From: Sandaracinaceae bacterium
GTDB lineage: Bacteria > Myxococcota_A > Polyangia > Polyangiales > Sandaracinaceae
DNA: 64,000 nt
NCBI GenBank assembly: GCA_020633195.1
Contig: JACKEC010000015.1
Location: 248,001 to 312,000 of the forward strand
Direction of reading: 5' to 3'
Both the position numbers and the translations under genes were made by a program. Shown piece by piece: positions 1 through 7,383 of this stretch; position 1 is the stretch's first letter; the number at the start of each line of letters is the position of its first letter. The notes below the pieces were generated by a model that saw only the letters and a program-made list of their open reading frames with translations, made no database searches and had not been told where the DNA came from.

Positions 1-22
1 GCGGGGAGCGTCCGGAGCGTCC

Positions 23-1003
<981 letters not shown>

Positions 1004-1043
1004 CCGAAAGTGCTTCTTCAGGTCGGTGACCCGGATCTGCGCT

Positions 1044-1610
1044 TCAGCCGGCGTCGCCCGCCTCGTCCGCCGCCGCCTCGGCCGGCTCGAGGGTGATCAG
1101 CGGCGTGGTGCCCTCGTCCCCGGCGTGGGGGTGACAGGCGAAGCAGCTGAAGCCGCCGCCGGTCTCCTCCTCGAAGTCCGGCGCGCCGATGAGCTGCTGC
1201 ATCGTCGGCAACACCTCCTGGTACATGAACACGAGCATCGGCCGGTACTGCTGCACCATCGCCTGCTGCTCGGGGCTCCCCGTCGGGTGCAGGGCGGGCA
1301 GCGAGCGGCTCGGCATCTCGAAGTCCCCGTGGGCCGCGCCCTCGCCGTGGCAGGTGCGGCACGAGAAGTTGGCGTAGCGGTCGGCGTCGTGCCCGGTGAA
1401 GAGCGCCTCCATCCGCGGCACGACCTCTTGCGCCATCCAGGCCGCCTTGTCGTCGTGGCTCATCCCCTCCCAGTTCTCGGCGGTGGGGATGTCGTCCTCC
1501 GAGCCGGTCGTCCCGTCCGTCCCGGTCCCGCCTTCGGACCCCGAGCTGGCTCCGCCACAACCGGCGAGCCCGAGCACCACCATGAGCGACCACGTGAACG
1601 AAGCTCGCAT
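1044..1610 (-). CDS. di-haem c-type cytochrome-like lipoprotein
   Basis: A 188-residue exported protein whose signal peptide ends in the lipobox LGLAGC, so it is probably a lipid-anchored periplasmic protein. A Gly/Thr/Asp-rich linker follows. Two covalent haem-binding motifs are visible, CRTCH near the middle and CFACH near the C-terminus, each a CxxCH. A role in electron transfer follows from the motifs; no partner is identifiable. The ATG at 1610 was chosen because it begins the signal peptide and has AGGAGA 6 nt upstream. It lies between the ABC ATPase and the carotenoid-oxygenase gene on the same strand, with short gaps. Confidence 0.85.
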   Translation of the reverse strand: MRASFTWSLMVVLGLAGCGGASSGSEGGTGTDGTTGSEDDIPTAENWEGMSHDDKAAWMAQEVVPRMEALFTGHDADRYANFSCRTCHGEGAAHGDFEMPSRSLPALHPTGSPEQQAMVQQYRPMLVFMYQEVLPTMQQLIGAPDFEEETGGGFSCFACHPHAGDEGTTPLITLEPAEAAADEAGDAG

Positions 1611-1651
1611 CCCGTCTCTCCTGTCTCGTCTGGGGGAGACGATGATACGCG

Positions 1652-3661
1652 TCAATCGAAGCGTGGATACAGCTCGGCCTCGAACCGCGCGGCGAGGTCG
1701 GGCCCGAGGTGCCGGATCGGCCCGGCCAGCTCGTCCCGGGCGCTCACGTGGTAGCTCGCGGTCCGGGCCGCGATCGAGGGCAGCCAGGCGGTGTGGAGCG
1801 AGAAGCCGATCTTCCAGGCCGGCGACGCGAGCTTCGCGATCGGGCCCTGGGCGAGATCGGCGGCGTCGAAGATCCACAGCTCGGTGCGGCTGTCCGTGTA
1901 CATGGTGCCGATCAGGTAGCCGTCGGTCGGGCCCGCGCCGCGGGGCACGAACTGCAGCGAGCCCGCCATCACGCCGTCCGGGAGCGCGAAGGAGTCGGCG
2001 AACGTCATCGCCTTGGTGTCGATCCGGTGGACGACGGACGGCCGCCCCGTGGCGCCCATCGCGAGGATGGTCTCGACCGGCACGAGCCGGTGCTCGTAGT
2101 CGACGTAGAGGTCCTTCACGAACTCCGTGAGCAGCTCGGGGAAGACGCCCTCGGTGCACCAGTAGAGCTGCTCGATCCGCTCGGGGAGCGCCGCGGGGGT
2201 GTTGATGCCCTGCCCGGCGTAGAGCGCGATCGCCCAGCACGTCTGCTCGTCGGTGAGCGTCTGGCTCGACACCACCTCGCCGCGGGCCGCGTCGATGACG
2301 TAGCGACCGAACCGGCCGACGTCCATCGCGCCGACCGCGAGCATCCCGTAGAGGTCCTGGTCGATCGGGCGGCCGTCGTAAGCGGAGACGTCGTAGGGCC
2401 GGATCCACTCGGACAGGTCGGTCGCGGGGGCGTGGCCGACGTGCAGGGTGATGCGCCCGCCCGCGTCGTCGTAGTCCGCGAGGAAGTGATCGGCCTCGAG
2501 GGGGACCCGCACCCGCCGGCACTCCACCCGCGGGAGCCCGTTGGCGGCCGGGGGCAGCGTCGGCTGATCGAGCGACGCGCGCGGGACGACGTAGAACGCG
2601 GTGTACGGGAGCTGCGGCCGCGTCAGGCCCCAGCGCGCGAGCCGCTCGAAGAAGTCCGTGTCGGGGAGCGGGTTGTTGAAGGCCGACTGCACGCCGATCT
2701 TGAAGCCCGTCTCGAGGATCACGACGTGCTCGCGGGTCACCGCGACCTGATGGACGGACTGGCGGATGTGCAGCTCGTCGCCCCGCGGCAGCACCAGCCG
2801 GAAGCGCTCGAGCGCGCCCTGACCGTCCCAGCGCACGAGGTCCGTGAACGAGTCGGGCACGAGCGACGGGACGAACCGCGCGATGACGTCCTCGGCGCGC
2901 AGATCCACGCCGAGCTCCGCCGCGCGGAGGCGGCGCAGCAGCCAGCGGAAGGCGCGGTCCACGCCGAACACGGTCGCCATGCGATCGGCGGCGAGCAGGA
3001 CGTGGCGCGGCAGCTCCGCGAGGAGCGCGACGAACGGGACGGTCCCCGCGAAGCTGAGGACGCCGCGGCCGTAGTCGAGGGTGAACAGCTCGCCCGTCAC
3101 CGGATCGAACGCCGGGTGCGCGGGGCTGAGGACCGTCGGGAAGGCCGCGTCGGGCAGCGCCTCCGCGTCCCACTCGTCGCGCCGGCCCACCGGCGTCGCG
3201 AACGCGAGGCTCTCGGCGTCGATCTCCACCGGCCGGCCCGCGTCGTAGGTCACGAGCATCCGGGTGGGCTCGCCGGGGAACGGCATCGGGGTCAGCGCGG
3301 TGTTCGAGAAGTTGCGGCTCCCGAGCAGCCCGATGCGGACCATGCCCGCGTTGGCGAAGCGGAACGGCGCGAGCTTCGGGTCGGCGGCGGTGAGGGCGTC
3401 GGCGACGAAGTCGTGGCTCTCGACCAGCCGCGTCGTCAGCGTGACCCCCGTCGGGCCGAGGTCGAACCGGCACACCATGCCGTCGCCGACGACGACGGTG
3501 GTGCGGTCGTGGCCCGAGCTCGCGGTGCCCGCGGGCGAGGCGACGTAGAGGTGCCCCGCGAGATCGGGGGGCAGCGCGCCCTCGACGACGTCGAGGGGCA
3601 AGGCGTCGTGCTCGGTCCGCTCCGTTCGGAGCAGGGAGCGGGGGACCCGCGGGTGGAGCAT
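1652..3661 (-). CDS. carotenoid cleavage oxygenase / RPE65 family protein
   Basis: A 669-residue protein of the carotenoid-oxygenase family, whose members use a non-haem Fe(II) held by four histidines to cleave carotenoid or stilbenoid double bonds. Regions that look like the His-ligand blades are visible: SPAHPAFDPVTGELF near residue 180, VHQVAVTREHVVILE near 310, HVGHAPATDLSEWIRPYD in the middle, and LHTAWLPS near the C-terminus. The length is somewhat above the usual 450-550. No carotenoid biosynthesis gene lies nearby, so the substrate is unknown. The ATG at 3661 is preceded by TAGCAT exactly 6 nt upstream, consistent with a leaderless transcript. Confidence 0.85.
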   Translation of the reverse strand: MLHPRVPRSLLRTERTEHDALPLDVVEGALPPDLAGHLYVASPAGTASSGHDRTTVVVGDGMVCRFDLGPTGVTLTTRLVESHDFVADALTAADPKLAPFRFANAGMVRIGLLGSRNFSNTALTPMPFPGEPTRMLVTYDAGRPVEIDAESLAFATPVGRRDEWDAEALPDAAFPTVLSPAHPAFDPVTGELFTLDYGRGVLSFAGTVPFVALLAELPRHVLLAADRMATVFGVDRAFRWLLRRLRAAELGVDLRAEDVIARFVPSLVPDSFTDLVRWDGQGALERFRLVLPRGDELHIRQSVHQVAVTREHVVILETGFKIGVQSAFNNPLPDTDFFERLARWGLTRPQLPYTAFYVVPRASLDQPTLPPAANGLPRVECRRVRVPLEADHFLADYDDAGGRITLHVGHAPATDLSEWIRPYDVSAYDGRPIDQDLYGMLAVGAMDVGRFGRYVIDAARGEVVSSQTLTDEQTCWAIALYAGQGINTPAALPERIEQLYWCTEGVFPELLTEFVKDLYVDYEHRLVPVETILAMGATGRPSVVHRIDTKAMTFADSFALPDGVMAGSLQFVPRGAGPTDGYLIGTMYTDSRTELWIFDAADLAQGPIAKLASPAWKIGFSLHTAWLPSIAARTASYHVSARDELAGPIRHLGPDLAARFEAELYPRFD

Positions 3662-3667
3662 GCCGGC

Positions 3668-3673
3668 ATGCTA
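3668..3673 (-). promoter_or_regulatory. -10-like box (TAGCAT) of a leaderless promoter
   Basis: TAGCAT on the minus strand, exactly 6 nt before the ATG at 3661. This places the predicted transcription start on or next to the A of the start codon. There is no Shine-Dalgarno sequence. The same geometry recurs at many other genes in the window. Confidence 0.5.
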
Positions 3674-3706
3674 CTCCACGCGGCGCGGCCCCGTGTGGGA
3701 ACGTCC

Positions 3707-3731
3707 CCGACGCTTCGCGTCGTCGGACTCA
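3707..3731 (-). terminator. stop codon plus hairpin, 25-nt block repeated at 56656
   Basis: On the minus strand the TGA of the thioredoxin gene is followed by a G+C-rich hairpin (CGACGC stem, GAA loop, GCGTCG). The whole 25-nt block, including the TGA, is identical to 56656-56680 behind the HiPIP gene. It is probably a transcription terminator. There is no clear U-tract. Confidence 0.6.
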
Positions 3732-4097
3732 GTGCGGGCGCTCGGCGACCGCCTCGGCCCGCACCGCGTCCATGTCGAGGGCCTGCGCTTGGCGCACGAG
3801 GTCGCGCAGGGCCGCCGCGGGGAGCATCCCCGCCTGCATCGCGAGCACGACTCCGTCGCGCACGACCATGAGGGTCGGGATGGAGCGGATGCCGAGCGCG
3901 CCCGCGATCCCCTGCTCTTGCTCGGTGTTCACCTTCGCGAAGGTCGCCTCGGGGTGCTCGCCCGCGACCTCCTCGAAGATCGGCCCGAAGGCGCGGCAGG
4001 GTGCGCACCACGGGGCCCAGAAGTCGATGAGCACGAGGCCCCCGCGGTCGAGCGTGGGGAGGAAGTCTTCGCCGGTGAGGTCGATGGTGTGACGCAT
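3729..4097 (-). CDS. trxA: thioredoxin
   Basis: A 122-residue single-domain thioredoxin, a cytoplasmic disulfide reductase. The active site WCAPC is at residues 30-34 in the context FWAPWCAPC. The cis-proline is in SIPTLMV. The first position between the cysteines is Ala rather than the Gly of E. coli TrxA, a common variant. The ATG at 4097 was chosen because AAGGAG lies 6 nt upstream and residue 1 falls just before the first strand; the longer in-frame reading adds an unstructured Arg/Pro-rich tail. The gene ends in a hairpin shared with the HiPIP gene. Confidence 0.93.
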   Translation of the reverse strand: MRHTIDLTGEDFLPTLDRGGLVLIDFWAPWCAPCRAFGPIFEEVAGEHPEATFAKVNTEQEQGIAGALGIRSIPTLMVVRDGVVLAMQAGMLPAAALRDLVRQAQALDMDAVRAEAVAERPH

Positions 4098-4220
4098 GGT
4101 CTCTCCTTGACCTGGCTCCATCGCAACCGGCGTACCGACCCGGCCGGCGGGGGTCGTGCGCGCCCGTGAAACGACCTGCACCGCCGGCTGCAACGGCGCT
4201 CGGCGATCTCGTCCGCGAAG

Positions 4221-4589
4221 CTATCTGGGCTCGAGCTCGACCGCGTAGAGCACCATCAGGTGCTGCTCCGCGCGAGGGGGGCGCAGGCGCACGCCCTCGA
4301 GGGTGCGCCGCACGCAGTAGCGCTGCCCCGCCGTGATCGGCGCCTCGCGCGCGAAGGTGACCTCGGCGACGGTCCCGTCGGAGCGCACCCGCAGCTGCGC
4401 GCCGAAGCGGACGGCGTGCGCCCGGTCCTCGAACCGGTAGTCCTCGACGCAGCTCGCGACGAGCGGGCGCGTCGCGTCGATCGCCTGCCGCACCTCGTAG
4501 AAGTCGGCCCACCCCACGATCCGCGCCGCGGCCGGGCCGGACAGGCCCAACACCAGCACGAACGACACGATCGCCCCGAGCCTCCGCAT
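4221..4589 (-). CDS. small secreted protein, AgmX/PglI C-terminal-like
   Basis: A 122-residue protein with a cleavable signal peptide (hydrophobic core about residues 5-19, then AAA). The mature part has two cysteines (ASCVEDY and QRYCVRRTL) around a strand-turn pattern with GTVAEVTF. This resembles the C-terminal domain of the myxobacterial AgmX/PglI and TonB-like proteins, where the paired cysteines are usual. The match is by eye only. The ATG at 4589 has GGGAGG about 9 nt upstream. It is divergent from the glyoxalase/cupin gene. The function is unknown. Confidence 0.7.
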   Translation of the reverse strand: MRRLGAIVSFVLVLGLSGPAAARIVGWADFYEVRQAIDATRPLVASCVEDYRFEDRAHAVRFGAQLRVRSDGTVAEVTFAREAPITAGQRYCVRRTLEGVRLRPPRAEQHLMVLYAVELEPR

Positions 4590-4640
4590 GCCCGTCCGAC
4601 CCTCCCCGCCGCCAGAGGTTCCCCGGGACACGGACTCGAC

Positions 4641-4646
4641 TACGCT
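4641..4646 (+). promoter_or_regulatory. -10-like box (TACGCT) of a leaderless promoter
   Basis: TACGCT lies exactly 6 nt before the GTG at 4653. It is the same hexamer and spacing as at 11175 and 47459. No Shine-Dalgarno sequence is seen. Confidence 0.55.
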
Positions 4647-4652
4647 GCGCTC

Positions 4653-5735
4653 GTGGAGGACATCCGACTCGCCGAGGTGGTGCTCCCTTGCGACGACCCC
4701 GGGGCGACGTCCGGGTTCTTCGTCGACCGGCTCGGCTTCCGCGTGGACGCGGTGCGGCCGGCGGAGGATCCCGACGAGATCACCATCTCGGGGCACGGCG
4801 TCCGCGTCACGCTCGCGCGCGGCCTCGCCGGTGACCCCGGGACGCTGCGGCTGCGCTGCGCCGGCGCCGACGCGGTGCGCGTGCTGATGGCGCCGAACGG
4901 GACGCGGATCGAGCTCATCGGGATGGACGCGCCGCTGCGCGTCCCGGCGCTCGAGCCGGCGCTCGCGATCGCGCTGGCGAAGGACGCGCGCTGGGTCGTG
5001 GGGCGCGCGGGGATGGAGTACCGCGACCTGATCGACGACCGGCAGGGCGGCCGCTTCGTCGCCTCGCAGATCCGGATCCGGGACGGCGGCCCGGTCCCCG
5101 ACTACGTGCACTTCCACCGCGTCCGCTTCCAGATGATCTACTGCCGCCGCGGGTGGGTCCGGGTGGTCTACGAGGACCAGGGCGAGCCGCTCGTGATGCG
5201 CGAGGGCGACTGCGTGCTGCAGCCGCCCGAGATCCGCCACCGCGTGCTCGAGTGCTCGGCCGGGCTCGAGGTCGTCGAGGTGAGCTGCCCCGCGGCGCAC
5301 GAGACGCTCGCGGATCACGAGCTCGGCCTGCCCACCGCGGAGCGTCAGCCGGAGCGCCGCTTCGGGGGGCAACGTTTCGTGCACCATGTGGCGGCCGAAG
5401 CTGCCTACGTGAGCGGGGCCCACGCCGGGCTCGAGGCGCGCGACACGGGGCTCGCCGCGGCGACCGACGGGCTCGCCGGCGCGCGCGTCCTCCGCCCGTC
5501 GTCGAGCGAGGCCACCGACTGGCTCGGCCGCCACGACGGCGAGCTGCGCTTCTGGTTCGTGCTCGACGGCGCGCTCGAGCTTCGGCTCGCCGATCGCGTG
5601 GTGCCGCTCGGCCCCGCGGACGCCGTGACGATCCCGCGCGGCCTGCCCCACGCGCCCGCGGCGTGGAGCGAGGACCTCGCGCTGCTCGAGGTGACGCTGC
5701 CCGGCGCGCTGCGCCTCGAGCCGGAGGTGCGCTGA
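4653..5735 (+). CDS. glyoxalase-like plus cupin fusion protein
   Basis: A 360-residue protein with two fold types. Residues 1 to about 90 look like one betaalphabetabetabeta module of the glyoxalase/VOC fold (VVLPCDDPGATSGFFVDRLGF), and the rest holds two cupin segments. The first cupin has PDYVHFHRVRFQMIYC and DCVLQPPEIRHRV, the second ELRFWFVLDGALEL and DAVTIPRGLPHAP. Cupin metal histidines are partly visible (HFH, IRHRV, LPHAP). The reaction is unknown. The GTG at 4653 has TACGCT 6 nt upstream. The following formyltransferase starts 1 nt after the stop, so the two probably share a transcript and a pathway. Confidence 0.8.
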   Translation: MEDIRLAEVVLPCDDPGATSGFFVDRLGFRVDAVRPAEDPDEITISGHGVRVTLARGLAGDPGTLRLRCAGADAVRVLMAPNGTRIELIGMDAPLRVPALEPALAIALAKDARWVVGRAGMEYRDLIDDRQGGRFVASQIRIRDGGPVPDYVHFHRVRFQMIYCRRGWVRVVYEDQGEPLVMREGDCVLQPPEIRHRVLECSAGLEVVEVSCPAAHETLADHELGLPTAERQPERRFGGQRFVHHVAAEAAYVSGAHAGLEARDTGLAAATDGLAGARVLRPSSSEATDWLGRHDGELRFWFVLDGALELRLADRVVPLGPADAVTIPRGLPHAPAAWSEDLALLEVTLPGALRLEPEVR

Positions 5736-5736
5736 G

Positions 5737-6453
5737 GTGCCGCGCGACCTCCGGTGGGCGTTCCTCGTCCTCGACGAGCACCCCTACGGGCGCGAGATGC
5801 TGCGCGAGCTGCTCGACGCGGGGTTCGCGCCGGACCTGCTGATCGAGGAGCGCTCCGAGGTCGCCGAGGTCGAGCGCGCGAAGTTCCTCGTGCGCATGGC
5901 GGGCTTCCCCATCGCGCCGACCTTCGACGCGCTCCTCGCGGGCCGCGACGTGCGCCGCGAGGCGGTCGGGAGCCACAACGACGCCGACTGCGAGCGCCTC
6001 CTGCGCGAGCTGGTGCCCGACCTGATCGTGCTCGGGGGCACCCGCATCCTGAAGCCGCACATCTTCGCGCCCGCGCGCCTCGGGACCCTCAACGCGCACC
6101 CGGGGCTGCTCCCCGAGGTGCGGGGCTCCGCGTCGGTGGCGTGGGCGATCCACCTCGACGAGCCGATCGGCTGCACCTGCCACTTCATCGACGCGGGCAT
6201 CGACACCGGCCCGATCGTCGGCCGCCGCGCGATCGAGGTGAGGCCGGGCGACACCTACCAGAAGCTCTGCCACGCCACGGTCGGCCTCTCCGCCGTCTTG
6301 ATGCGCGAGGCGCTCGAGGCGCTCCGCGACGACACCCTCGTGACCACCCCGCAGGGCGAGGGCCGCCCGGCCTTTCGCAACATGCCCGACGAGCAGGTGC
6401 GGGAGGTCGAGCGCAAGCTCGCCGAGGGCCGCTACGGCCACCTCGTTCGCTAG
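5737..6453 (+). CDS. formyltransferase-family protein
   Basis: A 238-residue protein of the methionyl-tRNA/sugar formyltransferase fold, which usually moves a formyl group from 10-formyltetrahydrofolate to an amine. The catalytic triad is recognisable: the Asn and His in LGTLNAHPGLLPEVRG and the Asp in FIDAGIDTGPIV. The long C-terminal RNA-binding domain of Fmt is absent, so this is not initiator-tRNA formyltransferase and resembles the sugar-nucleotide or amino-acid type. The GTG start lies 1 nt after the cupin gene's stop, so translation is probably coupled. The acceptor substrate may be the ligand handled by the cupin protein. Confidence 0.85.
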   Translation: MPRDLRWAFLVLDEHPYGREMLRELLDAGFAPDLLIEERSEVAEVERAKFLVRMAGFPIAPTFDALLAGRDVRREAVGSHNDADCERLLRELVPDLIVLGGTRILKPHIFAPARLGTLNAHPGLLPEVRGSASVAWAIHLDEPIGCTCHFIDAGIDTGPIVGRRAIEVRPGDTYQKLCHATVGLSAVLMREALEALRDDTLVTTPQGEGRPAFRNMPDEQVREVERKLAEGRYGHLVR

Positions 6454-6498
6454 CAGACTGCCGAAATGGGCCCGAAGGGACCGTTTCGGAGCCTGCTC

Positions 6499-6613
6499 CG
6501 TGCCCGTGCCCTTGCCCGTGCCCGCCCGTGACCCGTGAGCGTTCCCCGTGCCCGAGACCACGCGCCTTCTGCGGGAACGGTTGACGGGAACGGTCCGGGC
6601 ACGGGCACGGGCA
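6499..6613. repeat. degenerate CCCGTG tract with inverted GGGCAC copy
   Basis: The left part (6499-6538) repeats CCCGTG/CCCTTG units. The right part (6596-6613) holds three copies of the complement GGGCAC. The two arms could pair over a loop of about 60 nt. It lies between convergent genes ending at 6453 and 6676. A second CCCGTG tract follows another terminator at 25110-25128. Confidence 0.5.
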
Positions 6614-6614
6614 T

Positions 6615-6662
6615 GCGCGCTTCGCGCGCGGCACGGAAGCAGGCTGCTTTCAGCAGCCTGCT
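6615..6662. terminator. two tandem hairpins, bidirectional terminator
   Basis: Hairpin one is GCGCGC, loop TTC, GCGCGC (6615-6629). Hairpin two is an 11-bp perfect stem with a TTC loop (6638-6648 and 6652-6662). They sit between two convergent genes, which fits termination from both sides. No T-run flanks them. Confidence 0.6.
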
Positions 6663-6675
6663 CGGGGTAGCCGGC

Positions 6676-7344
6676 CTACTCGTAGGTCGGCAGCGGCTCG
6701 CCGCGCAGCAGCGCGCGCGCGTCGTTCAGCGTGTCCTCGACGTAGAGGACGAACTGGTCGATGCCCGCCGCGACCGCGTCCACGTGGTAGACGAGGTCGA
6801 GCTCGGTCGCCGATCCGTCGCCCACCGCGCGCAGCACCAGCGAGCCCTCGATCAGGCGCAGGATCGTGCTGCCGTCGGTCTTCTGCCAGCGGATGGCGAC
6901 GAGCTCGGGCGCCTCGGCGGTCCCCTCGACGACGCCCTGGCGCCACGTCGTGGACCACTGCACCGTGACGATCTCGTAGGTCGTCGAGTGCACGACGTAG
7001 CTGACGTCGTAGCTCGGGTCGTCGAGCGGCTCGATCGTCCACTCGTCGGCGCTGCGCCGGTCGGTGCCGACGAGCGGGTTCTGGAACGCGGCCCACACGT
7101 CCGCGAGCGGCGCCGCGAAGTAGCCGCGCGCGTACACGGTGTCGAAGCGGGGGCCGTCGACCGCGTCGAGCGTCCAGCCCTCCGGGTACGGGTCGTCGAC
7201 GGTCCCGGCCGGCGGCTCGATCGGGTTGGCCTCGAGCGGCTCGAGCCCGGGCGGGAACGGGCTGACCTCGTCGCCCCAGCAGCCGCCGAGCAGCGAAGCG
7301 CTCAACGCCAAGGCCCACAGGCATGAACGAGGTTCACCAGGCAT
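6676..7344 (-). CDS. lipoprotein of unknown function
   Basis: A 222-residue lipoprotein with lipobox SLLGGC near residue 22, then a Pro-rich linker. The folded part has alternating strands (FDTVYARGYFAAPLADVW, YEIVTVQWSTTW, LVAIRWQKTDGS) that recall a START/SRPBCC-like beta-sheet, but this is a weak impression. It is probably anchored to a membrane. TAGCCT lies 9 nt upstream of the ATG at 7344, so the transcript should have a leader of a few bases. It is convergent with the formyltransferase gene. Confidence 0.75.
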   Translation of the reverse strand: MPGEPRSCLWALALSASLLGGCWGDEVSPFPPGLEPLEANPIEPPAGTVDDPYPEGWTLDAVDGPRFDTVYARGYFAAPLADVWAAFQNPLVGTDRRSADEWTIEPLDDPSYDVSYVVHSTTYEIVTVQWSTTWRQGVVEGTAEAPELVAIRWQKTDGSTILRLIEGSLVLRAVGDGSATELDLVYHVDAVAAGIDQFVLYVEDTLNDARALLRGEPLPTYE

Positions 7345-7383
7345 GCCGCGCGGAGGCTACTCGCGTCCGCGCGGGGTTGCCAG

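Noticed and set aside
1044..3473. Long minus-strand frame overlapping the carotenoid-oxygenase gene
   Set aside because: Only its last 188 codons (from 1610) are a gene. The rest is Arg/Pro-rich antiphase reading of the oxygenase gene, typical of GC-rich DNA.
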